Shown one piece after another: positions 18,033 through 27,291 of a DNA stretch of 64,000 nt; position 1 is the stretch's first letter, and each line of letters begins with the position of its first letter. A model generated the notes under the pieces. The model was given only the letters and a program-made list of their open reading frames with translations, made no database searches and was not told where the DNA came from. The translations under genes and the position numbers were made by a program. Origin of the DNA: JBKBIP01 sp046297495 (GTDB taxonomy: Bacteria; Planctomycetota; Planctomycetia; Gemmatales; Gemmataceae); the NCBI GenBank assembly GCA_046297495.1, contig JBKBIP010000015.1, forward strand, positions 1-64,000, written 5' to 3'.

Positions 18033-19202
18033 TCAACGAGCCGCGTTTTCTTCCAAAGCACCCATCCCCGCCTGGACGTGTGCAATAAGTTGGTCATCGG
18101 GCATGTCATCTAACTGACTGAGAAGTTCCTCAAGGAATCGAATCTGCCGCGCCGTGAAGGGGACGGCCGCGCCGGGGTCGGGCGGCCGCGGCACCAGCCA
18201 AGCGGCGATGGCTTGACACAGCTCGGCCACGCCAGCGCCGGTGTGGGCGGAGATGCGCAGCGCGGCGCCCGCTTCGCTCCAATCCCAGGCGGATGGCAAA
18301 TCGATTTTGTTGATTACCCATCGTAGCCGGTCGGATGAGAACGTGGGCCACACGGGCGCGGCCGCGCCGTCGAGCAGCCACAACACCCAGTCGGCGTTGG
18401 CTACGGCGCGGCGGGCCAGGTCGATCCCTTGTCCCTCCAGGTCCCCCGCCTCTTCGCGGAAGCCGGCCGTATCCGTCAATTCGACCGGCCAGCCCGCGAC
18501 GGCGATGGCTGTCGTGACAACATCGCGGGTGGTGCCGGGAAGCGCGGAGACGACGGCACGCTGATAACCAGCCAAGGCATTGATCAGACTACTTTTCCCC
18601 ACGTTGGGGGCGCCAGCGACCACCACGCGCCACGGTCGCGTCAAGTGCTGGCCGAATTCCGCGCGCTCGGCCAACGTTCGTAGCAAGTCCCGAACCTGTC
18701 GCGCGTCCTGTTCCGCCAGCGCGGCCCGGATGTCGGCCAATGCCCGCGCGAACGCCCCTTGATACTGATCTAGCAAGATGGCCGCCGTGCGGGGCGTGGC
18801 GGCGTGACTTAGGGCGATCAAGGCTTCCGCGCGGGACGGGTCGTAGCGGCGTTCCCACTCCGGCCAGGAACACTCTAGCACCCCTTGGCCACGCAATGTC
18901 TCTAGCAACAGACGCACCACTTGCCGGCCGCCGTGCGCGTGCAGCTCCAGCCAAGGTTCCGGCTGGCCTTGCTTGAGTGTCAACACAACGTCATCAGCGA
19001 TTCCTTCAGGACCGAATTTCCCGAACCAGAAACGCCCCACGTCGCGCGGCGTTTCCGGCAACGGCTGGCGCGACGCGGGGCGGAATAGTGCTCGCGTGAT
19101 GTCCCAGGCACGCGGGCCACGCACCGCCAGCGTGGCGATGGCGCCGCTCCCTGGAGGCGTCCAACAGGCGGCATACGTTGGCAGATCGGTGGAGATCGTC
19201 AC
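18033..19202 (-). CDS. MnmE/TrmE-like GTPase lacking the C-terminal Cys motif
   Basis: 389 residues. The N-terminal TrmE fold is present (WTPPGSGAIATLAVRGPRA, ELHAHGGRQVV), as is the G domain: GAPNVGKSS (G1), GTTRD (G2), DTAG (G3), NKID (G4). MnmE with MnmG modifies wobble uridine in tRNA and ends in a conserved Phe-Cys-Ile-Gly-Lys; this protein stops about 25 residues short, at ALEENAAR, and has a divergent helical domain. The GTG start overlaps the coaX stop (GTGA). It may be a divergent paralog, with true MnmE elsewhere. Confidence 0.8.
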   Translation of the reverse strand: MTISTDLPTYAACWTPPGSGAIATLAVRGPRAWDITRALFRPASRQPLPETPRDVGRFWFGKFGPEGIADDVVLTLKQGQPEPWLELHAHGGRQVVRLLLETLRGQGVLECSWPEWERRYDPSRAEALIALSHAATPRTAAILLDQYQGAFARALADIRAALAEQDARQVRDLLRTLAERAEFGQHLTRPWRVVVAGAPNVGKSSLINALAGYQRAVVSALPGTTRDVVTTAIAVAGWPVELTDTAGFREEAGDLEGQGIDLARRAVANADWVLWLLDGAAAPVWPTFSSDRLRWVINKIDLPSAWDWSEAGAALRISAHTGAGVAELCQAIAAWLVPRPPDPGAAVPFTARQIRFLEELLSQLDDMPDDQLIAHVQAGMGALEENAAR

Positions 19203-19954
19203 GGTTGGGCCTCGATAGTCAAACGTAGTCCTTCTAGTGTCATTTCCGGCCATGGCTCCGCGGGGGCGTCGATGGCGGCGTGGAGCAGCTCGCCATCGCC
19301 CCCCGTGAGATACACAGCGGGTTGTTGGCTGCAATGCGTGTTCAGGCGGGCGATCAGGGTATTGATGCCGCCGACCACGGCATGGAATATCCCGGCTTGC
19401 ATGGCTTGCGGTGTCGATAAGCCGGGCAGCGGCGGATGGGGCTGCTCGATGGTCACGAGGGGCAACAGCGCGGTGTAATCGTTCAGCGCCTTGGCCATCA
19501 AGCGCAAGCCGGGAAAGATGGCCCCGCCGCGAAAGACCCCCTGTTCGTCCACCCAATCAACCGTCACCGCCGAGCCGGCATCGACAATGATGGCCGGCAA
19601 CCGGCTCCGTCTCCCGTGCCGCGCCGCCGCCACCGCCGCCAACAGCCGGTCGATACCGACGTGATCCGGCTTGTCCAAGCCGACGGTCAGGGGCAGTTGA
19701 CTCGCTTTCTCGACCACCCAAACCGTGTCGCCGCGCTGCCGCAGCCAGGCCACCAGCCCATCGCGGTATGACGGTGCCACGCCGCTGACTGCCCAAGACA
19801 GAGGCTGCCCCAAGCCCCATGCCTCCAGCTGCCGTTGCCAGGCGGCGGGATCGTCAGGCGGCAAGGCGGCGCCGTGGATCGTGGTTGCGGCAGGATCGAT
19901 GATACCCCATTTCATGCGGCTGTTGCCGATGTCCACGAGCAGGTCCACCTTCAT
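19199..19954 (-). CDS. coaX: Type III pantothenate kinase
   Basis: 251 residues. CoaX phosphorylates pantothenate, the first step to coenzyme A. The ATP-binding motif DIGNSRMKWG is at the N-terminus; later family motifs DHVGIDRLLAAVAA and IVDAGSAVTVDWV (catalytic Asp) and GGAIFPGLRLM are clear. It overlaps obg upstream by 4 bases (ATGA) and the mnmE-like gene downstream by 4 bases (GTGA), so the three are translationally coupled. Confidence 0.92.
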   Translation of the reverse strand: MKVDLLVDIGNSRMKWGIIDPAATTIHGAALPPDDPAAWQRQLEAWGLGQPLSWAVSGVAPSYRDGLVAWLRQRGDTVWVVEKASQLPLTVGLDKPDHVGIDRLLAAVAAARHGRRSRLPAIIVDAGSAVTVDWVDEQGVFRGGAIFPGLRLMAKALNDYTALLPLVTIEQPHPPLPGLSTPQAMQAGIFHAVVGGINTLIARLNTHCSQQPAVYLTGGDGELLHAAIDAPAEPWPEMTLEGLRLTIEAQP

Positions 19955-20958
19955 GGGTTCACCTCCAGCGGGATGTTCGCCAATCTCTCGGCGATGGCGC
20001 CAACCAAGCGCGCCAGCCCCTGTCCGGTGACCGCCGAGAAGGCCAGCACTTCGCGCCCCAGCTCCTGGGCAAGCCGTTGCCGCACCGTGTCGCTGCCGGT
20101 CAGCTCCGCCTTGCTGACGGCGACGATCTCCGGCTTGTCCAGAAGACCGTGGCCGTGCAGCTCCAGCTCGCGGCGAATCGTCTGATAATTGGCAAGCGGA
20201 TCACTGCCATCCGGCGGCAACGGCTCTACCAGATGAACCAGCACCCGCGTCCGCTCCACATGGCGGAGAAACTCATGCCCCAAGCCGATCCCCTCGTGAG
20301 CGCCTTCGATCAGCCCCGGCAAGTCGGCCAGGCAAAAGGCTCGGTCGCCGCCGATGGTGACCATACCCAGGTTGGGATGCTTGGTGGTGAATGGGTAGTC
20401 GGCGATTTCCGGCGTGGCTCGGGACAATCGGCTGAGCAAAGTCGATTTGCCGGCGTTGGGCAGCCCAATCAAGCCGGCGTCGGCAATGACTTTCAGCTCC
20501 AAGACGATCCAGCGTTCCTCGCCGGGAGTGCCGGGCTGGAACTCGCGCGGCGCCTGGTTGGTGGCGGTGGCGAACGCCTTGTTGCCGCGCCCGCCCCGAC
20601 CGCCGTGGGCCACGACGACCTGCTGGCCGGCCTCGGTCAAATCGCGCAGCACGTTGCCTCGGTCGCGGTCGAGGATCAACGTCCCCGGCGGCACCGGAAT
20701 GATCAGGTCCCGTCCCCGACGGCCATGACAATTATCCGACATTCCCGCGCCGCCCCGCTCCGCCCGCCAGTGCTTGCGATTGACCACATCGGCCAGGCTA
20801 TCCGTCCCCGCCACGGCTTGCACGATGACGCTGCCGCCGTCGCCGCCGTCGCCGCCGTCCGGCCCCCCCTTGGGCACGTACTTCTCGCGGCGAAAGCTGG
20901 AACACCCCCGGCCGCCGTCCCCCCCCTTGACGTAGATGATGACACGATCCACAAACAT
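19951..20958 (-). CDS. obgE: Ribosome-associated GTPase Obg
   Basis: 335 residues. The glycine-rich Obg fold (KGGDGGRGCSSFRREK, GGPDGGDGGDGG) occupies about residues 1-158; the G domain follows with GLPNAGKST (G1), DYPFTT (G2) and DLPG (G3). The G4 motif reads VSKAEL rather than the usual NKxD. Obg supports 50S subunit maturation and stress control. First gene of the minus-strand operon; divergent from the PAC2 gene. It lacks the long C-terminal extension of E. coli ObgE. Confidence 0.93.
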   Translation of the reverse strand: MFVDRVIIYVKGGDGGRGCSSFRREKYVPKGGPDGGDGGDGGSVIVQAVAGTDSLADVVNRKHWRAERGGAGMSDNCHGRRGRDLIIPVPPGTLILDRDRGNVLRDLTEAGQQVVVAHGGRGGRGNKAFATATNQAPREFQPGTPGEERWIVLELKVIADAGLIGLPNAGKSTLLSRLSRATPEIADYPFTTKHPNLGMVTIGGDRAFCLADLPGLIEGAHEGIGLGHEFLRHVERTRVLVHLVEPLPPDGSDPLANYQTIRRELELHGHGLLDKPEIVAVSKAELTGSDTVRQRLAQELGREVLAFSAVTGQGLARLVGAIAERLANIPLEVNP

Positions 20959-21276
20959 GAAGCAATCGTCCTTCGTACTTGGTCCGCGATTGGGTCGTGG
21001 TCCGAAGAGTAAACATCGCTTCAGACCACACGCCCTCGATGATACATTCTATGGCATCGCGGAGATTGGGGCGGCGAATTTAGAACGGTTCGCCGATGGA
21101 TCGTCGTAGCCGAAGTCACCCGACTTCGGGAAAGCCTTTTAGTCATCTTCGCCCCGCATCCCCTGTTGACACCACGCCCCCACGGACTACCATGAAATGC
21201 GGCGGCGGAGCGGGGGATTATCGTCCCGCGCATCATCATGACATGGGAATCACCACTAAGACGTCGAGAAAGCACC
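20959..21276. other. Divergent gap between obg and the PAC2 gene
   Basis: A 318-base gap. It holds the hairpin CCGAAGTC-ACCC-GACTTCGG at 21110-21129, with AGCC on both sides. No coding frame or tRNA is recognised. Promoters for both flanking genes are expected but not clear. Confidence 0.35.
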
Positions 21277-22212
21277 ATGACGGACAAAAGCACCCTGAAT
21301 CATCCCTGGCTGGTGGCGGTTTGGCCCGGCATGGGGAACGTGGGACTGAGCGCAGGCTATTACTTGATGGCCAAGCTGGACATGCACTTGATAGCCGAGA
21401 TGGAAGCGGGAGACCTGTTCGATGTCAATCACGTCGAGGTCAAGGATGGAATCATCCAGACCGCGCGCCGGCCGCGGCATCGCTTCTTTCTGTGGACCGA
21501 CCCGAAGCAACAGCACGATCTGATCGTGTTGCTGGGGGAAGCGCAAGCGCCGGTCGGCAAATTCACCTTTTGCCGGCAGATCATGGAATATGCGCGGCAG
21601 CTTGGGGTGGAGCGCGTGTTCACCTTCGCCGCCATGGCCACGCAAATGCACCCTGAACAGCCGGCGCGCGTATTCGGCGCCGCCACCGATGCCGCCAGCT
21701 TGCAAGAGCTGAAACAGACCGAGCTGGAAATTCTGGAAGACGGCCATATCTCCGGCCTCAACGGCGTCTTGCTGGGGGTGGTGGCCGAGCACAACATGCG
21801 GGGAACCTGCTTGCTGGGAGAAATGCCACACATTTTCAGCCAACTGCCCTTCCCCAAGGCGTCGTTGGCGGTGTTGGAGATTTTCACCTCACTGGCGGGG
21901 CTGGACGTCGATCTGTCGGAATTGGCGGAACAGGCGCGTATCATGGAGCAACAGCTCGGCGAGCTGTTGTCCCGCGTGGAGGAAACCTTCGGCGGCGCCG
22001 CCAAAGAGGTCGAGGAAGTCGGCTACCCCACCGAAGCCGCCGAGGAAGAAACCCTCAGCCCCGCCGACCGCAACCGCATCGAGACCCTGTTCCAGCAAGC
22101 CGAACAAAACCGCTCCAAAGCCTTCGAGCTAAAGCAGCTCCTCGACCGCTTGGGAGTATTCGCCGAGTATGAGGATCGGTTTTTGGATTTGTTCAAGAAA
22201 TCGGATTCGTGA
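21277..22212 (+). CDS. PAC2 family protein
   Basis: 311 residues. The segment AVWPGMGNVGLSAGYYL and the following LFDVNHVEVKDGII match PAC2 proteins, relatives of proteasome assembly chaperones whose bacterial role is not settled. FTFAAMATQMHP and NGVLLGVVAE lie where the family has conserved loops. The last 100 residues are acidic and helical, probably a coiled coil. I chose the ATG at 21277; the frame is open 13 codons upstream. No other proteasome component is nearby. Confidence 0.75.
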   Translation: MTDKSTLNHPWLVAVWPGMGNVGLSAGYYLMAKLDMHLIAEMEAGDLFDVNHVEVKDGIIQTARRPRHRFFLWTDPKQQHDLIVLLGEAQAPVGKFTFCRQIMEYARQLGVERVFTFAAMATQMHPEQPARVFGAATDAASLQELKQTELEILEDGHISGLNGVLLGVVAEHNMRGTCLLGEMPHIFSQLPFPKASLAVLEIFTSLAGLDVDLSELAEQARIMEQQLGELLSRVEETFGGAAKEVEEVGYPTEAAEEETLSPADRNRIETLFQQAEQNRSKAFELKQLLDRLGVFAEYEDRFLDLFKKSDS

Positions 22213-22267
22213 GGCGCCCGGCTTGGGCAGGAAAGAGGACGAAGCCGTTCCCCCTGCGGTCCCCCCC

Positions 22268-23854
22268 TCACGCATACACGCGATAATCCAAATCCGGGAA
22301 CAGATTGTGGCGGCGTTCGATTTCGGAGAGCCAGGGTTCGTCGATCTCGTTGTGTTTGAGCTGTTCGTACAGGTGATTGAAATTGAGAACGTGGACCTCG
22401 GTGCGTTGGCGGGCGTAATCGACCATGGTGCCGGTCTTCATGATGAAGGCCCAATCGCTGGACTGAGCCAGCAGCAGCTCGCGGGCGGCTTGGTTCAAGG
22501 CGCGGCGCTCCAGCGGCGTCGGAGCGGTGAACCGCTGGGCCATCTCCACCATGCGCTCGGCGTCCTCGTGCAGATGGGGATAGACCCAATCATTGGAGCC
22601 TTCCAACCACACTTCGCAATACCCCTTGTAGCCCCAGCTGGATAACGTAGGTTGCGCGATTTGGATGGTCGAGTGCTGGTCGAGATATTCCGAAATCGTG
22701 ATGGTTTTGACTGCTTGTTGATCGTAGTGCATCTTGCGTAGCAGAAAGTCGATGAAATCCGGTCCCTCGAACCACCAGTGGCCGAACAGCTCGGCGTCGT
22801 AGGGGGCGACGATCAGCGCCGGCCGGCCCCCCATCGAGCCGGCCAACCATTCGACTTGTTTCTCCCGATTGAACATGAAGTTGCCGGCGTGCTCGGCGGC
22901 CTTGTCCAGCGCCGCGCGAGGCTCATAGGGCTGTTTGTGGTCGGTCCGGCCGGTGATCTTGTAGTACTTGATCCCCAAATGATGACGAATGCCAACCTTG
23001 TGCAAATGCGGCTTGAGGTATTCGTAATCGAGATCGAAACCGACGTCCCGGTAGAAATCACGGTACAGGAAGTCGCCGGGATACCCTTCCACGGCGCTCC
23101 AGACTTGCTTCGACGATTCCGTATCGCGCGCCAGGGCGGCGACACCGCTCTTCGGGCACAGGATCGGGGCATAGACGCCAAAGCGTGGCCGCGGCTCGGC
23201 GAACACCACGCCATGCGTGTCCAAGAAAAAGTAGCGAAGGCCCACATCGCGCAACAGCTCATCGACCCCCGGCGCGTAGCCGCACTCCGGCAGCCAGATG
23301 CCTTGCGGGCGCCGGCCAAAGTGGCGCTGAAACTCGCGGGCGCCGATCTCGATTTGGGCGCGCACGGCGTTGCGATTAATGGTCATCAACGGCAAAAAGC
23401 CATGCGTCGCGCCGCAAGTGATCAGCTCCAGCTTCCCCGCGTCGTAGAAACGGCGAAAACCGTTGAGCAGATTATGATCGTACTGCTGGACAAAGACCTC
23501 GCGGGCGCGGCGAAAGCGGTGATAATACATGTGGGCCAGATGATGAAATTCCGGCATCCAGCGGGTGCGTTCGATCTCCTTGCCAGCCAAGGATATGAGA
23601 TTGTCAATATGGCGCACGTAGCGGTACTGCAACAATGGATCGGTGAGCATGGCAGCCAGCGTCGGCGTCACCGACATGGTCAGGCGCCAATCGACGCCGT
23701 CCCGTTCCAGGCCGTCGAAGACCTCCAACAACGGGATATAGGTTTCCGTGATGGCCTCATACAGCCAGTCCTCTTCCAGAAAATCCTCGTATTCTGGATG
23801 ACGAACGAACGGCAAATGAGCATGCAAGACCAGACAGAGATAACCCAGAGGCAT
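22268..23854 (-). CDS. GH57 1,4-alpha-glucan branching enzyme
   Basis: About 528 residues. The N-terminal LHAHLPFVRHPE is the GH57 signature. The nucleophile Glu is in WLPECGYAPG (about residue 198) and the acid/base Asp in APYDAELFGHWW (about 370). A C-terminal all-helical DUF1957 domain follows, with Trp-rich SSWGYKGYCEVWLEGSNDWVY segments typical of branching enzymes that make alpha-1,6 branches in glycogen. I chose the ATG at 23854, with AAGGA upstream; a TTG two codons earlier is possible. Confidence 0.87.
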   Translation of the reverse strand: MPLGYLCLVLHAHLPFVRHPEYEDFLEEDWLYEAITETYIPLLEVFDGLERDGVDWRLTMSVTPTLAAMLTDPLLQYRYVRHIDNLISLAGKEIERTRWMPEFHHLAHMYYHRFRRAREVFVQQYDHNLLNGFRRFYDAGKLELITCGATHGFLPLMTINRNAVRAQIEIGAREFQRHFGRRPQGIWLPECGYAPGVDELLRDVGLRYFFLDTHGVVFAEPRPRFGVYAPILCPKSGVAALARDTESSKQVWSAVEGYPGDFLYRDFYRDVGFDLDYEYLKPHLHKVGIRHHLGIKYYKITGRTDHKQPYEPRAALDKAAEHAGNFMFNREKQVEWLAGSMGGRPALIVAPYDAELFGHWWFEGPDFIDFLLRKMHYDQQAVKTITISEYLDQHSTIQIAQPTLSSWGYKGYCEVWLEGSNDWVYPHLHEDAERMVEMAQRFTAPTPLERRALNQAARELLLAQSSDWAFIMKTGTMVDYARQRTEVHVLNFNHLYEQLKHNEIDEPWLSEIERRHNLFPDLDYRVYA

Positions 23855-23970
23855 TCGCAACCGTCCTTCGCTGGACCCTTCATCAAATCAACAGGGCGGA
23901 ATAATAATGTCTTAGATACGGAACCATTCCTTTTCAAGACGTGGGCCGCGTGGATGCGCGTTGGGCTTCC

Positions 23971-25188
23971 TCATTCGGAGTACACGCATTGGCCGCGAAT
24001 CCACGTTTGCCGTACCGGCAGCGCCGACTCCAGGATGAGCCGGTAGGGATCATCCCCGTCCACGTCCGGCAGTGGCAGCACCACCCAATCCGCCGACTTG
24101 CCCGGCGTCAAGCTGCCGGTCTCATCGGCCCATCCCAGGGCCGCGGCGCCATTCACGGTGGCCAGCCGCAGCAGCTCGTCTCCCGCCACGTCGGGATGCC
24201 GGTCATGCAGGAAACGTAGCTCGGCCAAGATGCTCAGGTCGGGGTTAGAGGCCAGGCTGTCGGTCCCCAGCGCAACCCGTGCCCCCCGGCGCCCCAGCTC
24301 CCGAAACGGATGCGGCGGATGGCCGAAGGCGGCGTGTGTGCGCGGGCAGTATACGACGGCGGCCTGGGCGGGCAGCACCAGATCGGCGGATACCTGATTG
24401 CCATGCGCCAGCAGCAACGGTTGGCCCGACCGCGCCAACAGATCAAGCACTTCTTCCCAGCTTTGTGTCAATTCCGCTGGCGCCCACACGCCGACTTGAC
24501 GCAGGAAATCCGCGAAGGGACCGGCCTGGTGTTCCAGCAGCTCTCGTTCGGCCTCCGTCTCGGCCAGATGAATCGCCAGCGGCAGCCGCCGGGCTTGCGC
24601 GGTCCGGGCGGCGTGCCGCATCAGGAAGCGTGAGACGCTGTACGGCGCGTGTGGACTCCAACCGGGCCGGCAGGTGGGGGCGGAACCGATGGCGTCCAGC
24701 CATTGCGCCGCCGCCGCCAGCGCCGCCGTGGCGCGCGCGCGCGGCAAGCCCAGCAGTTCGAAGAAGACCACTCCCCGCAGCGGGGAACGCGCCAGCAGTG
24801 GCCAGCTCTCCCCCCCCGCCGCGATGTCGCCGAGCAACGTCGTGCCCTGCCGCAGACAGTCCGCGATCCCCGCCGCGATGGCTTGCTGGACCTGCGCCGG
24901 CGTTTGCTGGCGGCGCTGATCGATGACGCTTCGTAGCCAGGCGGTGAAATCGGGACCGGGTGGACAGACGCCCGCCAAACCGCTGAGATCCAGATGGGTG
25001 TGCGCGTTGACGAAACCGGGTAGAATGACCGCGTTGCCGGCGTCGAGGTCCGCGCGCCGGCTGCCCGCTGGCTCGACCGCCGCGATGCGCTCCCCCTGGA
25101 TGGTCAGTATCCCCCCCGCCAGCGGCGCTTCATCGACGGGCACGACCCAACGGGCGCGGATGGACCAGGATTCCGAGGAATTATTCAT
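23971..25188 (-). CDS. Amidohydrolase of the ATZ/TRZ-like deaminase group
   Basis: 405 residues. Metal ligands and active-site motifs of the amidohydrolase barrel are in order: VNAHTHLDLS, a WSPHAPYS His, HLAETEAE, LLAHGN and LGTDSLASN, with the flanking beta-sandwich at both ends (GKSADWVVLPL). Family members deaminate or dechlorinate ring amines, for example guanine, methylthioadenosine or aminodeoxyfutalosine. The last would fit a menaquinone pathway, but no mqn gene is nearby, so the substrate is unassigned. Confidence 0.78.
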   Translation of the reverse strand: MNNSSESWSIRARWVVPVDEAPLAGGILTIQGERIAAVEPAGSRRADLDAGNAVILPGFVNAHTHLDLSGLAGVCPPGPDFTAWLRSVIDQRRQQTPAQVQQAIAAGIADCLRQGTTLLGDIAAGGESWPLLARSPLRGVVFFELLGLPRARATAALAAAAQWLDAIGSAPTCRPGWSPHAPYSVSRFLMRHAARTAQARRLPLAIHLAETEAERELLEHQAGPFADFLRQVGVWAPAELTQSWEEVLDLLARSGQPLLLAHGNQVSADLVLPAQAAVVYCPRTHAAFGHPPHPFRELGRRGARVALGTDSLASNPDLSILAELRFLHDRHPDVAGDELLRLATVNGAAALGWADETGSLTPGKSADWVVLPLPDVDGDDPYRLILESALPVRQTWIRGQCVYSE

Positions 25189-25296
25189 GGTGGATGAAAC
25201 TTAGTCATGGCGGCCGGCGACGCGCGCCATCATAATGGGTGAATCCATGCCGGAGAAGAGACCATTTGAACTCTATTTTCACAAAGGAGCCTCATC

Positions 25297-25935
25297 GTGC
25301 GTGGCCTGATGATTGTCTTAGCAATGTCGGTCATGGTTTCCGTGTCGTCCGCGCTGGCCCAGGAGCTGACGCCGGAGGAAAAAGAGGCCGGTTTCGTGTC
25401 CCTGTTCAACGGCAAGGACTTGACCGGCTGGAAGTATTTGGGGAAAGGGAAAGACCCGTTCCGTGTGCAAGACGGCGCCATTTATTATCAAGGCGGCAAT
25501 GGCTGGCTGTGTTACACGGTGCGGGAATACCCCGATTTCGAGCTGCGCTGTGACTTTCGGCTGATCAAGCAAGGCGGGGATGGCGGCATCTTCTTCCGAG
25601 CCACGCCAGACGCGGCGGGGGGCGCCAGTTGGCCCAGCCAGCGCATCGAGCTACAAGTCAAGGACTACGCCGAGCAAGCTCGCTTGTGGGGCATTCCTTA
25701 CCAGCTGGACAAGGACAAAGTGGCCCAAGTACGCAAGCCGCTTGGCGAATGGGAAACCTATCGCCTAGTGGTGCGCGGCCAGCGGGTGGAGGCGTATCTC
25801 AACGGCGAGCTGGTCACGACCAGCGACGCCGCCAAGTATCATAAGCAAGCCTACCTCGGTTTGCAGGCCGAGGGCGGCGAACAAGCCTTCCGCAACCTGC
25901 GCATCCGCCCCCTGCCGCCCCCCACGAACGAATAA
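25297..25935 (+). CDS. Secreted DUF1080 (3-keto-disaccharide hydrolase-like) protein
   Basis: 212 residues. A signal peptide (about residues 1-21, ending SSALA) precedes a concanavalin-like DUF1080 domain: FVSLFNGKDLTGWKYLG, an EYPDFELRCDFRL strand and DGGIFFRATPD. Some relatives cleave 3-keto sugars and planctomycetes carry many copies. The start is GTG with AAAGGAG 7 bases upstream. A strong terminator hairpin follows. Confidence 0.85.
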   Translation: MRGLMIVLAMSVMVSVSSALAQELTPEEKEAGFVSLFNGKDLTGWKYLGKGKDPFRVQDGAIYYQGGNGWLCYTVREYPDFELRCDFRLIKQGGDGGIFFRATPDAAGGASWPSQRIELQVKDYAEQARLWGIPYQLDKDKVAQVRKPLGEWETYRLVVRGQRVEAYLNGELVTTSDAAKYHKQAYLGLQAEGGEQAFRNLRIRPLPPPTNE

Positions 25936-25953
25936 ACGACCCGCAAAAACGAA

Positions 25954-26016
25954 CACCAGCCGCGCTGACCGGGAAATGGAATATCTCTTCCCCGCTGAGC
26001 GCGGCTGGTGCCTTTA
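25954..26016 (+). terminator. Terminator after the DUF1080 gene
   Basis: CACCAGCCGCGCT at 25954-25966 pairs with AGCGCGGCTGGTG at 25998-26010 (13 base pairs), with CGG and CCG bases able to extend it inside the loop. CCTTTATT follows. Confidence 0.65.
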
Positions 26017-26063
26017 TTGTCGTGATAGAAGTAAGACTTGTCAGATTAAAGAGTTGTGTAAAG

Positions 26064-26136
26064 TGGAGGTGAGGGGGGTCGAACCCCTGACCTCGTGAAT
26101 GCCATTCACGCGCTCTCCCAACTGAGCTACACCCCC
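26064..26136 (-). tRNA. tRNA-Ala (anticodon GGC)
   Basis: A 73-base cloverleaf. Acceptor GGGGGTG pairs with CACCTCC (one G-U), D arm GCTC/GAGC, anticodon stem CGTGA/TCACG with loop ATGGCAT giving anticodon GGC, T stem AGGGG/CCCCT with loop TTCGACC, discriminator A. CCA is not encoded. A promoter is predicted at 26167-26195. Confidence 0.95.
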
Positions 26137-26166
26137 ATACATTTCGGCGGAAGCCAAGAGATCAAT

Positions 26167-26195
26167 AGTATATACCGAGCCATGCAAAATCGCAA
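26167..26195 (-). promoter_or_regulatory. Predicted promoter of the tRNA-Ala gene
   Basis: On the minus strand TTGCGA (26195-26190) and TATACT (26172-26167) are 17 bases apart. The start site would fall near 26160, about 24 bases before the tRNA. Confidence 0.55.
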
Positions 26196-26250
26196 GGGGC
26201 GCGATGGAGAATTTCGCCCTGTCGCCCTTTCCCTTTGTGTTGTCTTGGTG

Positions 26251-27291
26251 TCAAAATCCTAGCTCGACGCGCAGGAACAGTCCCTGCGTGAATAGCTCGC
26301 CGCGCGAATCTTCTAGTTTGCCGAGCGTCCACCATTGTTCCAATTCATAGCCCGCCGAGAAATGCACCAATGGCGTGCAGGCGGGCGACCATCGGAGGCC
26401 CGACAAGAGACGCAATACCTCGGCCGTCATGGTGCCGTGTTGAGACGTGGCCCCGCCGAGCAACGGGGTGTCGAAGTGCCAGAAGGTGGCCTCGAATTCC
26501 TGACCGATCCGGCCAACGAGCACGGCCCCCTCGAAGCGGCTAAACCACGTCAGCCCCCAGCGCGGGCAACAGCGATACCCCAATTCCAGCCCCACGTGCG
26601 GGCCGACGCCGAAGTAATGGTTGGCCACCCGTTCGCCGCGCAAGGCCCCCTGGGCGCGGCTATCATAGAAGATGTCGGCCAGCCGTACCCCGATCCGCCA
26701 GTGCATGTCCCAGGCCGGCCCCAACGCCCATTCCCGCGAACCATAGTCCAAGTCGATGATGTTGGCGTTCAATCGACTGCGTAACGAGCCGGGGCCGAAG
26801 AAATCGTATAGTGGAATCGTCTGATGCCCTTCGCTGACCAGGGAACGATAGGTGAGCAGGACCTCGCCGCAACCCTGGGCGAAGCGGTAGCCAACCTCCA
26901 CCTGCGGCGAGCTGGTCCAGGCCAACTCCGCCCCCGGCGTGGCCACCGTGACCAGAAACCCCGGCTCCAGCGGCACGAAATTGATTAACTGATTCTTGAA
27001 GCGCGGCGCCAACAAGCCGACCTGCACGGCACTGAACCAGCCGAGTTTACCACCGACCGGTGGATCGAGCAGCGGATCGCCGGCCAATAACGGGCCGTTG
27101 CGGTCCTGCACAGCGCAAGCGGCGTGGAACTCGTGCCCGACTTCGTCCCAACCAGGCGTGACCACCGGATGGGGAAGCGTGGCATGGAGCAGCGGCGCGG
27201 GCGTCTCCTGATGCTCGGCACGGATCGCGGCACTGACTATCAGCCAGCACGCGCACGCCGTCAAGAACAGTAGCAGACTTCGTGCCCGCAT
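26251..27291 (-). CDS. Putative outer-membrane beta-barrel protein
   Basis: 346 residues with a signal peptide (MRARSLLLFLTACACWLIVS, cleavage near AIRA). The mature part has alternating hydrophobic and aromatic strands (WDMHWRIGVRLADIFYDSR, NHYFGVGPHVGLELGYRCC) and ends in Phe (LFLRVELGF), as outer-membrane barrels do. It resembles planctomycete barrel proteins of the BBP7/Lpg1974 kind but is not a close match by eye. The ATG at 27291 has AAGGAAG upstream; the open frame extends 30 codons further. Confidence 0.65.
   Translation of the reverse strand: MRARSLLLFLTACACWLIVSAAIRAEHQETPAPLLHATLPHPVVTPGWDEVGHEFHAACAVQDRNGPLLAGDPLLDPPVGGKLGWFSAVQVGLLAPRFKNQLINFVPLEPGFLVTVATPGAELAWTSSPQVEVGYRFAQGCGEVLLTYRSLVSEGHQTIPLYDFFGPGSLRSRLNANIIDLDYGSREWALGPAWDMHWRIGVRLADIFYDSRAQGALRGERVANHYFGVGPHVGLELGYRCCPRWGLTWFSRFEGAVLVGRIGQEFEATFWHFDTPLLGGATSQHGTMTAEVLRLLSGLRWSPACTPLVHFSAGYELEQWWTLGKLEDSRGELFTQGLFLRVELGF

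Noticed and set aside
26064..26136. tRNA-Ala as the attachment site of the capsid cassette
   Set aside because: The tRNA 3' end points away from the cassette, more than 1 kb lies between, and no copy of the tRNA end is seen near 39500.
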